Of a stretch of 45,083 bases of DNA, positions 1 through 8,634 are shown in pieces (position 1 is the stretch's first letter; every line of letters begins with the position of its first letter). The position numbers and the translations under genes are program-made. Location of the stretch: positions 1 to 45,083 of the forward strand of contig NZ_JANXUQ010000201.1 of assembly GCF_025356155.1 (NCBI RefSeq). The letters are read 5' to 3'. The DNA comes from Rhodoferax sp. Lineage in GTDB: Bacteria; Pseudomonadota; Gammaproteobacteria; Burkholderiales; Burkholderiaceae_C. A model generated the notes under the pieces. The model made no database searches, was not told the DNA's origin, and saw only the letters and a program-made list of their open reading frames with translations.

Positions 1-30
1 CAAGTCGGCGATGGGATCACTCATGCTCAT
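1..30 (-). CDS. rpsH: 30S ribosomal protein S8, N-terminal fragment cut by the window edge
   Basis: The reverse strand reads ATG from position 30 and gives MSMSDPIADL, the usual start of betaproteobacterial S8. An AGGAG-like ribosome binding site lies just upstream (reverse strand, about 36-44). It is the fifth gene of the spc-type operon seen here, 18 bp after rpsN. Only ten codons are in the window, so identity rests on this short N-terminus plus perfect gene order. Confidence 0.85.
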   Translation of the reverse strand, partial: MSMSDPIADL

Positions 31-48
31 GTTTGGTTCTCCTGTCGC

Positions 49-354
49 TTACCAGCTGGCCTTGACGATGCCAGGGATTTCCCCAGCAAAGGCCATTTCA
101 CGGATCTTGGCGCGCGCCAAGCCAAAGTGCTGGAACGTACCACGTGGACGCCCAGTAATGGCGCAACGGTTACGCTGGCGGGTTGGGTTGGAATTGCGCG
201 GGAGCTTTTGCAGGCCCATGCGCGCAGCAGCACGCTCTTCATCGGTACGCTTGAAGTCACCGGCAATTGCCTTGAACTCAGCGTATTTCTTGGCATACTT
301 TGCAGCCAACTGATCACGCTTTGCTTCGCGCTGGATTAAAGCCATTTTAGCCAC
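49..354 (-). CDS. rpsN: 30S ribosomal protein S14
   Basis: This is a 101-residue S14 of the long, zinc-free type: there is no CxxC pair, and the [14 protein letters not shown] block in the second half is the rRNA-contacting signature. S14 binds 16S rRNA in the head of the small subunit. It is spaced 8 bp after rplE and 18 bp before rpsH, in canonical spc order. The [10 protein letters not shown] start fits the family. Nothing is unusual about it. Confidence 0.97.
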   Translation of the reverse strand: MAKMALIQREAKRDQLAAKYAKKYAEFKAIAGDFKRTDEERAAARMGLQKLPRNSNPTRQRNRCAITGRPRGTFQHFGLARAKIREMAFAGEIPGIVKASW

Positions 355-362
355 GGGTCACC

Positions 363-902
363 TCAGTTCTTGAACGGGAAACGGAAGCCGGTGAGGAGTG
401 CCTTGCACTCTTCGTCGGTCTTGGCCGTCGTGGTGATGCTGATATTGAGACCACGCAAGGCATCAACCTTGTCATATTCAATTTCAGGGAAAATGATCTG
501 CTCTTTGACGCCGATGTTGTAGTTACCACGGCCATCAAATGCGCGACCCGAAATACCGCGGAAGTCTCGTACACGGGGCAGAGCCACGGTGACGAAACGA
601 TCCAGGAATTCATACATCTGCACGCCGCGCAGAGTCACCATGCAACCAATGGCTTGGTTCTCACGGATCTTGAAGCCAGCGATGGCTTTCTTAGACATCG
701 TGACAACAGGCTTTTGGCCGGCAATTTTTGTTAAGTCACTGACCGCGTGGTCCATGATCTTCTTGTCGGCTACGGCTTCGCTAACACCCATGTTCAAGGT
801 GATTTTGGACAGACGCGGCACTTGCATCGGCGAGGTGTAGCCAAACTTGGCCATCAACTCGGGAGCGAGCTTTTCGCGGTATTGTTGTTGCAGACGTGCC
901 AT
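363..902 (-). CDS. rplE: 50S ribosomal protein L5
   Basis: This 179-residue protein has the L5 family length and begins [10 protein letters not shown]. It carries the conserved blocks [12 protein letters not shown] and RDFRG (residues about 36-120) and ends with the FPF motif. L5 binds 5S rRNA and forms part of the central protuberance. Two bases separate it from rplX, which suggests translational coupling within the operon. Confidence 0.97.
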   Translation of the reverse strand: MARLQQQYREKLAPELMAKFGYTSPMQVPRLSKITLNMGVSEAVADKKIMDHAVSDLTKIAGQKPVVTMSKKAIAGFKIRENQAIGCMVTLRGVQMYEFLDRFVTVALPRVRDFRGISGRAFDGRGNYNIGVKEQIIFPEIEYDKVDALRGLNISITTTAKTDEECKALLTGFRFPFKN

Positions 903-904
903 GC

Positions 905-1225
905 TTATGCCACCTTGATTTCTTCGCCGCTGGACTTGAAAACGCGAGCGCGTTTGCCGTCAGCCAACATCTTGATACCAACACGGTCCGCCTTGCCAGT
1001 CGCAGCATTGAAAATTGCTACGTTGGACTGGTGAATGGGCATTGTCTTTTCAACAATACCGCCGACCGCACCCTTCATGGGGTTTGGCTTGGTGTGCTTC
1101 TTCACCAAGTTAACGCCATCGACAACCAAATGGGAGTCATCTTTGCGCAGGGACACTGTCCCGCGCTTACCCTTATCGCGACCAGCGATAACGATAACTT
1201 CATCGCCCTTGCGAATCTTATTCAT
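905..1225 (-). CDS. rplX: 50S ribosomal protein L24
   Basis: This 106-residue protein has an N-terminal KOW motif ([16 protein letters not shown], residues about 7-22) typical of L24, an early assembly initiator of the large subunit. The conserved [10 protein letters not shown] segment follows. It sits 9 bp downstream of rplN and 2 bp upstream of rplE. Length and start are normal. Confidence 0.97.
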   Translation of the reverse strand: MNKIRKGDEVIVIAGRDKGKRGTVSLRKDDSHLVVDGVNLVKKHTKPNPMKGAVGGIVEKTMPIHQSNVAIFNAATGKADRVGIKMLADGKRARVFKSSGEEIKVA

Positions 1226-1234
1226 GGCGCGTCC

Positions 1235-1603
1235 TTACAAAACTTCAGGAGCCAGGGACACGATCTTCATGAACTTCTCGGTACGCAGTTCACGCGTCAC
1301 GGGTCCAAAGATACGGGTGCCAATAGGCTCCAATTTGGCATTCAGCAACACTGCTGCATTGCCATCAAACTTCACCAAAGAGCCATCGCTGCGACGGATG
1401 CCCTTAGCAGTACGAACCACAACCGCACTGTAGACTTCGCCTTTTTTGACGCGTCCGCGGGGAGCAGCTTCTTTAATGCTAACTTTGATGATGTCACCGA
1501 CGCTGGCGTAGCGACGCTTAGAACCGCCGAGCACTTTGATGCACAGGACGGACTTAGCGCCGGTATTGTCAGCGACTTCTAATCGAGATTCAGTCTGGAT
1601 CAT
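1235..1603 (-). CDS. rplN: 50S ribosomal protein L14
   Basis: This 122-residue L14 starts at the ATG giving [10 protein letters not shown], which is the universal start of the family. A longer in-frame extension to position 1714 exists but encodes non-conserved sequence and is rejected. It carries the [16 protein letters not shown] and [10 protein letters not shown] blocks. It is the first ribosomal gene of this cluster: no rpsQ/rpmC/rplP lies upstream. Instead there is a leader of roughly 150 bp with its own promoter and then divergent proC, so the S10 and spc clusters appear to be separated in this genome. The Shine-Dalgarno is weak, and a short leader ORF ends one base before the ATG. Confidence 0.96.
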   Translation of the reverse strand: MIQTESRLEVADNTGAKSVLCIKVLGGSKRRYASVGDIIKVSIKEAAPRGRVKKGEVYSAVVVRTAKGIRRSDGSLVKFDGNAAVLLNAKLEPIGTRIFGPVTRELRTEKFMKIVSLAPEVL

Positions 1604-1604
1604 T

Positions 1605-1718
1605 TCAATATTCCCAACTTGCACCAGGAGCAGCATTTGCCAGCTCACTGGCAAACACCAACAACGAGTCAGTCTTGGGCCCGCTGTACTTGGCGCGAAC
1701 CACTCGCGCCACATCCAT
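1605..1718 (-). CDS. possible 37-residue leader ORF upstream of rplN
   Basis: An ATG at 1716-1718 opens a 37-codon frame that ends with TGA at 1605-1607. One base separates that stop from the rplN ATG. The peptide starts [10 protein letters not shown] and ends GASWEY. It lies wholly within the predicted leader transcript and overlaps two strong hairpins. I do not recognise it. Its placement would suit translational coupling to rplN, whose own ribosome binding site is poor, but chance is quite possible because the frame is short and has no strong Shine-Dalgarno. Confidence 0.25.
   Translation of the reverse strand: MDVARVVRAKYSGPKTDSLLVFASELANAAPGASWEY
1636..1710 (-). promoter_or_regulatory. 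structured leader of the ribosomal operon (two hairpins)
   Basis: Two perfect inverted repeats lie in the untranslated leader. One spans 1692-1710 (7-bp arms GGCGCGA/TCGCGCC with a 5-nt loop) and the other 1636-1655 (8-bp arms TTTGCCAG/CTGGCAAA with a 4-nt loop). Neither is followed by a T run on the transcribed strand, so they are not simple terminators. Ribosomal operons are often autoregulated through leader structure; that role here is inference. Confidence 0.45.
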
Positions 1719-1756
1719 TTGGGCAGAATCTTCAGCTTTTACAAGCGAAGCCCGCT

Positions 1757-1785
1757 AGTATGCCACAGCTTTTCCGCTCACGCAA
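1757..1785 (-). promoter_or_regulatory. sigma-70 promoter for the rplN operon
   Basis: On the reverse strand TTGCGT (1780-1785) is followed after exactly 17 bp by CATACT (1757-1762). This is a close match to the -35/-10 consensus at optimal spacing. Transcription would start near 1750 and give a leader of about 150 nt before the rplN ATG. Confidence 0.6.
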
Positions 1786-1851
1786 TACTTTTTTGTGGGC
1801 TTGTTGCAAAAACTCAGGCCTTGCGGGGTGTGAGCCGTGTTTTTGGCGCCT

Positions 1852-1880
1852 GCGACAATGCCTTGCAGGCCGCCTAATAT
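1852..1880 (+). promoter_or_regulatory. candidate proC promoter
   Basis: TAATAT at 1875-1880 is a good -10 box, and GCGACA at 1852-1857 is a weak -35 box 17 bp upstream. The start site would fall inside the tandem 16-bp repeat, about 55 bp before the proC ATG. Support comes only from the match and the position. Confidence 0.35.
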
Positions 1881-1912
1881 ATAGACCGGCGCGCGCATAG
1901 ACCGGCGCGCGC
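1881..1912 (+). repeat. two tandem copies of a 16-bp GC-rich unit
   Basis: ATAGACCGGCGCGCGC occurs twice head to tail (1881-1896 and 1897-1912), directly downstream of the candidate proC -10 box and 29 bp before the ATG. The unit contains a GCGCGCGC run and could fold back. It may be a slippage product in the proC leader or a binding site. Confidence 0.85.
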
Positions 1913-1941
1913 GCAGGCTGCGTCAACCCCAAGGAAGATCC

Positions 1942-2763
1942 ATGCACCAACACCACATTGCTTTTATTGGCGGCGGCAATATGGCCACCGCCATGGTCAG
2001 CGGCCTGCTGAAACAGGGTTTTCCTCTCACCCAGATCGACGTGGTGGAGCCGAATGACGAGGCCCGCGAACGGGTGCAAACCCACCTGGGTATTACCGCC
2101 CAGGCCCAGGCAGGCCCGTTTTTGAGCGGCGCCAGCATTGTCATATGGGCGGTCAAGCCCCAATCCTTTAAAGAAGCCGCGCTGCAGACACGGTTTCACA
2201 CCCGCGATGCCCTGCATATCAGCGTCGCGGCTGGTATTCCCAGCGATAGCATTGCTAAATGGCTGGGCAATGAACGCGTGATTCGGACCATGCCCAACAC
2301 CCCGGCCCTGATTGGCAAGGGCATGACTGGCCTGTTTGCGCGCCCCGCCGTGACCGGCGCAGACCGCCAGCATGCGGAGCGCATTGTGTCGGGCATGGGG
2401 CAGTTTCTATGGCTTGCCGAGGAGGGGCAACTGGATGCCGTCACTGCCATTTCCGGCTCCGGACCGGCCTATATGTTTTATTTCATGGAAGCCATGACCG
2501 CCGCCGGGGCCGAGATGGGCCTCGACCGCGAACAGGCTTACCAACTGGCCGTCGCCACCTTCATTGGAGCAGGCGAATTGGCCCAGTCCAGCCACGAGCC
2601 GCCCGAAATCCTGCGCCAGCGGGTCACCTCCAAGGGTGGCACTACCTACGCGGCGATCACTTCCCTGGACAACAGTCATGTCAAAGATCTGTTTGCCAAG
2701 GCCCTGCATGCGGCGCACCGCCGGGCCCAGGAGATGGGGGCGGAGTTCGGCGAGGCTTCATGA
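1942..2763 (+). CDS. proC: pyrroline-5-carboxylate reductase
   Basis: This cytoplasmic enzyme performs the last step of proline synthesis, NAD(P)H-dependent reduction of pyrroline-5-carboxylate. The 273-residue length is normal. The N-terminal Rossmann motif IAFIGGGNMA (residues about 6-15) and the NTPALIGKG loop are present. The C-terminal P5CR signature, with SGSGPAY and the RVTSKGGTTYAAI block (residues about 171-235), is intact. AAGGAAG lies 7 bp before the ATG and fixes the start. The gene is divergent from the ribosomal operon and ends in a hairpin that overlaps a dispersed repeat. Confidence 0.96.
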   Translation: MHQHHIAFIGGGNMATAMVSGLLKQGFPLTQIDVVEPNDEARERVQTHLGITAQAQAGPFLSGASIVIWAVKPQSFKEAALQTRFHTRDALHISVAAGIPSDSIAKWLGNERVIRTMPNTPALIGKGMTGLFARPAVTGADRQHAERIVSGMGQFLWLAEEGQLDAVTAISGSGPAYMFYFMEAMTAAGAEMGLDREQAYQLAVATFIGAGELAQSSHEPPEILRQRVTSKGGTTYAAITSLDNSHVKDLFAKALHAAHRRAQEMGAEFGEAS

Positions 2764-2770
2764 GCCAAAT

Positions 2771-2824
2771 GAACCTCTAGCCCTCGTCGAATAAGCGCAA
2801 TGCGCTCTTTTTTTCATAGCAACC
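2771..2824 (-). repeat. dispersed intergenic repeat, copy R1
   Basis: Read on the minus strand it runs TTGCTATG, a central A/T and GCGC stem, then CGCTTATTCGACGAGGGCTAG. It shares the GAGGGCTAG core and flanking TTGCTAT / GCTTATT blocks with copies at 15183, 19704, 32886, 40436 and 44856. It lies between the convergent ends of proC and the hybrid kinase gene. Confidence 0.8.
2794..2814 (+). terminator. Rho-independent terminator of proC
   Basis: AGCGC-AAT-GCGCT forms a 5-bp stem followed by C and seven T residues, 30 bp after the proC stop. It is embedded in repeat copy R1, so the repeat supplies the terminator. Confidence 0.6.
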
Positions 2825-2845
2825 AATAGGAATCGGAAGCGCGCC

Positions 2846-5800
2846 TCAACCGCTGTGGTTTTCCACCAGAAAGCGAGCTTCAAACGCATCAGGGGGCAAG
2901 GGCTCGCTGAGCAAATAGCCCTGGATGCAATTGCACTTCAGTTCCGCCAGGAAGTTGCGCTGCTCTTCGGTCTCGACCCCCTCGGCGACCACCTTCAGCC
3001 GCAGGTTGTGGGCCAGTGAAATGATGCCTGAAACAATGGACGCATCGTCCACGTTCTTCGTCATATCTCGGGTAAAGGCGCGGTCGATCTTCAGCACATC
3101 AACCGGAAACCGCCTGAGGTAGGCGAGTGAGGAATACCCGGTCCCAAAATCGTCGATGGCCAGCTCAACGCCGGTTGCTTTAATCGCGCGCAGCAGCAGC
3201 AGCGTTTCCTCGGCATGCACCATCAGCATGCTTTCGGTGATTTCCAGGGTCAGGCGCCGCGGGTCCACACCGGTGTCGTGCAAGGCGTTGCGCAAGGTAT
3301 CGATGAAGTTGACTTGCTGCAACTGCAGGCCCGACAAATTGACAGTGACATACAGGTCTGGCGAGCCCGCCGCATGCCACTTTTTCAACTGTGCGCAGGC
3401 CGCCCGCAACACCGCTTCGCCAATAGGAATGATCAGCCCGGTTTCTTCGGCCAGTGGAATGAACTCCAAGGGCGACACCAAGCCGCGTGAGGGATGGCTC
3501 CAGCGCGCCAGCGCCTCCATGCCCACGATGCGGCAATCGCGCGCATCGGCAATCGGCTGGAAGTACACCACGATTTCATTGCGCTCCAGCGCACGCCGCA
3601 GCGCCCCTTCAAAACGCAAATGCTCGCTGGCCGACGCCTCCATGTTTTCTTCGAAAAACTGAAACCCGCTGCTCTTCTTCTTGGCCCTGTACATGGCCGT
3701 ATCCGCGTGGCGCAACAAGGTACTGGAGTCCACCCCGTTGATCGGAAAGACGGCGATGCCGATGCTGGCCGACACCATGATGTCGTGGCCGTCGATCTCA
3801 AACGGCGCGGTCACGGCATGGCAGATTTTTTGCGCCGTGCCCGAAGCTATGCCCACATTGGGCAAATCGTCGATGACGATGGCGAATTCATCCCCCCCCA
3901 AACGGGCCACGCAATCGCTGGACCGCACACAACTTCGGATGCGCTCGGAGACACTTTTCAGCAGCTTGTCTCCCGTCTCATGGCCCAGGGTGTCGTTGAC
4001 GAATTTGAACCGATCCAGATCCAGGTACAGCAAGGCAAGTGACTTTGCCATGGGCTGGGCCCGTTCGATGCAACGGCTCAAATGGTCGTTGAACAAGGCC
4101 CTGTTGGGCAGCCCGGTCAAGGAATCGTTGTAGGCCAAATGGCGCACATGGCGCTCGGCGCGGGTGGCATCCACCAGCCGACGCACGCGCTGGTTAACAA
4201 CCGCCAGGTGGATGGGCTTGGGAATGTAGTCGCTGGCGCCGGCTGCAAAGGCACGTTCAATCGAGGCGCTGTCTTCCAGCGCGGTGATCATCAGAATGGG
4301 GATCTGCCGCCACTCGGGCGACTCCTGCAGGCGGGCACAGGCGGTGAAGCCGTCCATGACCGGCATCAGCGCGTCCATCAAGATCACGTCAGGGCGCATG
4401 CGCTGTACTTCGGCCTCCACTTCGCTGCCGTCGGCCGCCTCCGTCACCACAAAACCGCTGCGCTGCAGCGCCGCACGCAACGCAGAACGGGTGCTGCGGT
4501 CGTCATCAACGATCAGCACCAGCGCTTCGCCGACCACCGGCAACGGTGCGAACACATCGACCTCACGGTCCAGCTCCAGTTGCAGCGCATGTTCGACAAC
4601 CACGTACTCGGCGCGCAAACGCGGCATCAGGCGCCCGGCGGCGTCCACCTGGTCGTTCTCAGCAAGTGATTCGATCGTCTTGGCAACGGTTGCGAGTTCC
4701 AGCGCGCCAAAGTTCCAGGCCGCACCCTTGATAGCATGCGCGACGCGGCGAAGCGTCTCAGTTTCCTCCACCACCACGGCGGCCGACAACTCGTCCAGAT
4801 AACTGGGCATGTCTTCCAAAAATGGGCGGATTGCCTGGCCAATAGCCCCACCCAGGGCCTCGCGCAGGCGGACCAGCACCGCTTGGTCAATAGGCCCCTG
4901 CGACAGCGCTTCACCGTCAGCCTGTTGCGCGTCCGCCGATTGCGCGGGCAGGGCGATGTCCAGATCCGTCAGCCAACGCTGCAGGCGCGCGGTCAAATTG
5001 CCCAAGGTCAGTGGTTTGGACAAATGGTCGTCCATGCCGGCCGACAGGCACTTTTCGATATCCACCGGCTGCGTGTTGGCGGTCATGGCAACAATAGGGA
5101 CCCGCCGCCCGCTATCAGTCTCTATGCCGCGTATCACCGCCGTGGCCTGGAAACCATCCATCTCTGGCATATTGCAATCCATCAGGACCAAGTCCCAGGT
5201 CTTGCGCTTGAAGGCCTGCACCGCAATGCGGCCGTTCGACGCCACTTCAGACTTGCAACCCAACATCTCCAACATACCCGAGGCGATCGTCTGGCTGGTA
5301 CGGTTGTCCTCCACGATCAAAATTTGGGGCAGACGCTTTCTCGCTTTGGGAACAAAACGCTGCAACTCGCTGTGCGCGCCCAGGGCCGCGTCAACACACC
5401 CCAGCAGCCGCTCCAGCCGCAAAGGCTTGACCAAATAGGCATCGGCTACTGGCGCCTGCGGCGGGCGGTCTGCGCCATAGCGGTTCATCAGCACCAGGCG
5501 CGGCGATCCATACACGGGCAAAGAGCGCAAATCGCGCAGGGTCGGCGCCTGCGCAACAGCCTGCAACATATCCACTACCAGCAGGCCGCAAGGCGCGCCC
5601 GTTTGCTGGGCTTGCAACAGGGCCGGGGCAGCAGTCGCCACGGTTTCAACCACCATGCATTCGTAGCCAACCGCCTCCAGTGCCTGCTGGGCAAACTGGC
5701 GGACTATGCTGCTGCCGTCCACCAACAAGACCTTGCCGGACCGGGCCTCACTGACCGCCACCGCCGGTGGACTGCTGCCCAGCTTCAGCGGCACGGCAAA

Positions 5801-7291
5801 CCAAAATGTGCTGCCCATGCCCTGTGTGCTGTCTACACCGATTTCACCACCCATCAGTGCGCACAGTTGCTTGCAGATGGACAAGCCCAGGCCCGAGCCA
5901 TCATGGCCCCGCGTGGACGACGGGTCGGCCTGGGTGAAGGCATCAAAAATGCTGGCAATTTCATCTTCAGCAACACCCACACCCGTGTCGCTGACCGCAA
6001 TACGCAGCGTGCCCTGCCGGCCAAATGCACCCACCGCCGACACGCGCACGGCCACCTCTCCGCTCTCGGTAAACTTGACCGCATTGCCGATCAAATTCAA
6101 CAAGACTTGGCGCAGCCGCCGCGCGTCGCCCCGCAAGCTGAGGGGTACACCGGGGTCGACCACATACGCGATCTCCAGCCCCTTGCTGCCCGACTGCGGG
6201 ATCACCAGTTCAATCGTCTGTTCGCACAGGCGCGCAATTTCAAAATCGCCATCCGCCAGTTGCAGCTTGCCGGCCTCCAACGACGAGAAGTCCAGGATGT
6301 TGTTGATGAGGTCCAGCAGATACTGCGACGAGTCCCAGGCCAGCGCGACATAGCTGCGGGCCACGGGTGGCAGCGTGGACGCACGCAACATGTCCAGTGT
6401 GCCGACCACACCATTAAGCGGCGTGCGCAATTCGTGACTCATGGTGGCGGCAAACTCCGCCTTGATATGGGCCAAGCGCAGCGCTTCTGCACCGGCCAGG
6501 CGCAGGGCTTGCTCACGTTCATCCAGCACCGCCATCATGCTGTTGAAGGCCTGCGCCATGTTGGCAATGTCACGCGGGCCCGTCAGCTTGGCGCGCACCC
6601 CGGCCTCACCCTGCTCCGCACGCCCCATGGACTCCGCCAATTGCACCAGGGGCTGCGTCATGCGCCGTGTGAGCGCGCGCGTCATTAGCAGAAAGACGAC
6701 TGCAAACGACAGCGCAATGCCCATGTTCCACGCAAACAGCGTCATCAGCGCGCTCCCTAGAGAGTCTTTGGATAACACCACCCGCACATACCCGATGGTT
6801 TGTGCCTTGGGCGTCTCCGCATCGAACGGCGAGCTACCCGCCACCAGGCGCACCGGGGCCACAAACTGCCACGACTGGTTGTTCTCAACATCCAGAAAAG
6901 CGGCGCTGGCAGCCAACACGGCCGCGGGTGGTGTTTCATCGGCCAGTTGCAGGGCCACAGCGCCCGCACCGTGGGCGGTCAGCAGGCGCCCGTCGATGCG
7001 CCGGATTTCAACCCGGTCTACATCTGGAAAGGCCAGGGCACCAGAGACGGCGTCTGCAATGTTCTCACTGGACTCGGACAGCAGCCCCAGGCGCGCCTGG
7101 CGGGCCAGGCTGTCGGACAGGCGCTGACCCTGCTGTTGCCGGTTTTCGCGGATGTCCCGGCTGCTTTGCCAAGAGATCACCAACGACGACAGCAATGCCA
7201 GCATTAACACCCCCACCGCGACCATGATCGAGAGCTGCTGGCGAAATGTCGTCTTGCGCAGGACGGCAAGGATGGGGTTACGAGAATTCAT
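2846..7291 (-). CDS. membrane hybrid histidine kinase with three receiver domains, HPt, GGDEF and EAL
   Basis: This 1481-residue inner-membrane sensor has a first TM at about 20-42, a periplasmic region to about 182, a second TM at about 183-204, and HAMP. HisKA follows with the phospho-accepting His in SHELRTP (about 286), then HATPase with GNAVKF and DGSGLGL. Receiver 1 (about 518-640) is degenerate: LLVDGSS lacks the acidic pair. Receiver 2 has VEDNRTS and LMDCNMP (Asp about 705). HPt has AHAIKGAAW (His about 853). Receiver 3 has VDDDRST and LMDALMP (about 973). GGDEF (about 1132) carries an intact RxxD inhibitory site. EAL follows with the EAL, IDDFGTGYSS, LKID and AEGVE residues. Both c-di-GMP domains therefore look catalytically competent. 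It lies 14 bp after the binding-protein gene and probably senses that protein's ligand state. Confidence 0.93.
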   Translation of the reverse strand: MNSRNPILAVLRKTTFRQQLSIMVAVGVLMLALLSSLVISWQSSRDIRENRQQQGQRLSDSLARQARLGLLSESSENIADAVSGALAFPDVDRVEIRRIDGRLLTAHGAGAVALQLADETPPAAVLAASAAFLDVENNQSWQFVAPVRLVAGSSPFDAETPKAQTIGYVRVVLSKDSLGSALMTLFAWNMGIALSFAVVFLLMTRALTRRMTQPLVQLAESMGRAEQGEAGVRAKLTGPRDIANMAQAFNSMMAVLDEREQALRLAGAEALRLAHIKAEFAATMSHELRTPLNGVVGTLDMLRASTLPPVARSYVALAWDSSQYLLDLINNILDFSSLEAGKLQLADGDFEIARLCEQTIELVIPQSGSKGLEIAYVVDPGVPLSLRGDARRLRQVLLNLIGNAVKFTESGEVAVRVSAVGAFGRQGTLRIAVSDTGVGVAEDEIASIFDAFTQADPSSTRGHDGSGLGLSICKQLCALMGGEIGVDSTQGMGSTFWFAVPLKLGSSPPAVAVSEARSGKVLLVDGSSIVRQFAQQALEAVGYECMVVETVATAAPALLQAQQTGAPCGLLVVDMLQAVAQAPTLRDLRSLPVYGSPRLVLMNRYGADRPPQAPVADAYLVKPLRLERLLGCVDAALGAHSELQRFVPKARKRLPQILIVEDNRTSQTIASGMLEMLGCKSEVASNGRIAVQAFKRKTWDLVLMDCNMPEMDGFQATAVIRGIETDSGRRVPIVAMTANTQPVDIEKCLSAGMDDHLSKPLTLGNLTARLQRWLTDLDIALPAQSADAQQADGEALSQGPIDQAVLVRLREALGGAIGQAIRPFLEDMPSYLDELSAAVVVEETETLRRVAHAIKGAAWNFGALELATVAKTIESLAENDQVDAAGRLMPRLRAEYVVVEHALQLELDREVDVFAPLPVVGEALVLIVDDDRSTRSALRAALQRSGFVVTEAADGSEVEAEVQRMRPDVILMDALMPVMDGFTACARLQESPEWRQIPILMITALEDSASIERAFAAGASDYIPKPIHLAVVNQRVRRLVDATRAERHVRHLAYNDSLTGLPNRALFNDHLSRCIERAQPMAKSLALLYLDLDRFKFVNDTLGHETGDKLLKSVSERIRSCVRSSDCVARLGGDEFAIVIDDLPNVGIASGTAQKICHAVTAPFEIDGHDIMVSASIGIAVFPINGVDSSTLLRHADTAMYRAKKKSSGFQFFEENMEASASEHLRFEGALRRALERNEIVVYFQPIADARDCRIVGMEALARWSHPSRGLVSPLEFIPLAEETGLIIPIGEAVLRAACAQLKKWHAAGSPDLYVTVNLSGLQLQQVNFIDTLRNALHDTGVDPRRLTLEITESMLMVHAEETLLLLRAIKATGVELAIDDFGTGYSSLAYLRRFPVDVLKIDRAFTRDMTKNVDDASIVSGIISLAHNLRLKVVAEGVETEEQRNFLAELKCNCIQGYLLSEPLPPDAFEARFLVENHSG

Positions 7292-7305
7292 TAAGTGGGG
7301 AAAAA

Positions 7306-8439
7306 TCAGCGAACGGGGAACACCAGATCGAAAGCCTGCTGGCGAGAAGACAACTGTAAACCGAGGTGGCTGGCGGTCCGTACATTGACCGCCAGCAGCG
7401 CATCTTTCATGGGCACAACCAGCGCCGCATTGCCGCCTGGAAGACTCAGCGCCGAAGACGCCAGTTGGCGACCCAGCGCCACATTGTTCGGGTACAGCGA
7501 GAACAGCGCACCGCGTTTGACATGCGTCACATTGCTGGAGAACACGGTCAGGTTACGGTTCCAAGCGTTCTCCAGAATCAGCGGCAAAACCGATGACTCT
7601 TCTACCGACGTGGAATCCTGGGGCAACCACAGGGCGTCTTTCTTGGTGTCGGCGCTGGCTAGCACTTCCTGGTACACACGCACCGCGTTTTTCAAATCGG
7701 CCACTTCAATCGCCTGCAGCTCCAAGTTGTGGATGCGGGCCGCTTCGCGGGCCAGGCGTATCAGCCAGGCATTTTGTTTGGGGTCGTATACCACGATGAC
7801 GCGTCGCACATCAGGCATGAAATGCTTGAGCCGCTCAAACAGCATCTTGGGGTCGGGCGCCAGGCTGACTATTGGGAAGCTGCGCGCCTCGCCGGTCGGT
7901 GGCGACACCACGCCCCCGGCCACGACGCCAAACTCGTGGTCCAGCGTGGACGCCGCCTTCATGCCCTGGCGGCCCAGTGCAATCACCACCTTGATGTCCT
8001 GTCGCTTCAACTGCGCAACGATGTCCTGTGCGGAATTGGCGCCACCCACGGCATAACTGGCCACCGGAGCGCCCACCTGGGCCTCGATGCCTTCGATGAT
8101 CTTGGCAAAGATGCCACGGTAGGGTTCTTCCAGGTCCGGGTACAGCACCGCAATGGCGCCCGACTCGGCCGACAACGCAACTTTGACTTTGTCTATGCGC
8201 CCCAGTTGCGCGACCACTTGCTCATTGGCCGCCACCTGGAAGCGGTAGACGACAACATCGCTGGCCATCTCGATGCGCTGTAAAACACGCGGCCATGCAT
8301 CAGCCGTTCCGGGTTCGAGAAAGCGCACCCTGGTCGCACCCGCATGGCGCGCAGCGTCATCCAGCTCCAGGGACAGTGCGCCCATGGGCCACGCCACCAA
8401 GGCCAGCAGCGCCGCATGCATACGGATGTCGATATTCAC
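7306..8439 (-). CDS. periplasmic substrate-binding protein of the ABC_sub_bind (PF04392) type
   Basis: This 377-residue exported protein has a signal peptide at about 1-23 (hydrophobic core then GALS). The two-lobed binding fold includes VALSAESGAIAVLYPD, VVIALGRQGM and VIVVYDPKQN. Proteins of this family bind small ligands, but no permease or ATPase gene lies nearby. The GTG at 8437-8439 is preferred because AAGGA is well spaced before it; an ATG 18 bp downstream is possible. Its place between a TonB receptor and a hybrid kinase suggests a role as the sensor's ligand-binding partner rather than in import. The ligand is unknown. Confidence 0.8.
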   Translation of the reverse strand: MNIDIRMHAALLALVAWPMGALSLELDDAARHAGATRVRFLEPGTADAWPRVLQRIEMASDVVVYRFQVAANEQVVAQLGRIDKVKVALSAESGAIAVLYPDLEEPYRGIFAKIIEGIEAQVGAPVASYAVGGANSAQDIVAQLKRQDIKVVIALGRQGMKAASTLDHEFGVVAGGVVSPPTGEARSFPIVSLAPDPKMLFERLKHFMPDVRRVIVVYDPKQNAWLIRLAREAARIHNLELQAIEVADLKNAVRVYQEVLASADTKKDALWLPQDSTSVEESSVLPLILENAWNRNLTVFSSNVTHVKRGALFSLYPNNVALGRQLASSALSLPGGNAALVVPMKDALLAVNVRTASHLGLQLSSRQQAFDLVFPVR

Positions 8440-8634
8440 ACTCCTTCCTTAAAAAAAGACCTACACAACACCAAGCGTGAGCCAAATACGGCCCTAGACC
8501 CTGTGGAATATACACAAGCCGCTATCAACAATGTAGCGCACCAAATACCATCGCACGGAGCTGGGTAAGCTTCTACGGCCGAGGCCTGGCTCCCACACGT
8601 CCGCATGCAACACATGCTGCCTTTCTGCCATTCT

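Noticed and set aside
4736..6688. A 650-codon plus-strand frame
   Set aside because: It is antisense to the hybrid kinase, rich in His/Arg/Gln with no family pattern. High-GC genes produce such shadows.
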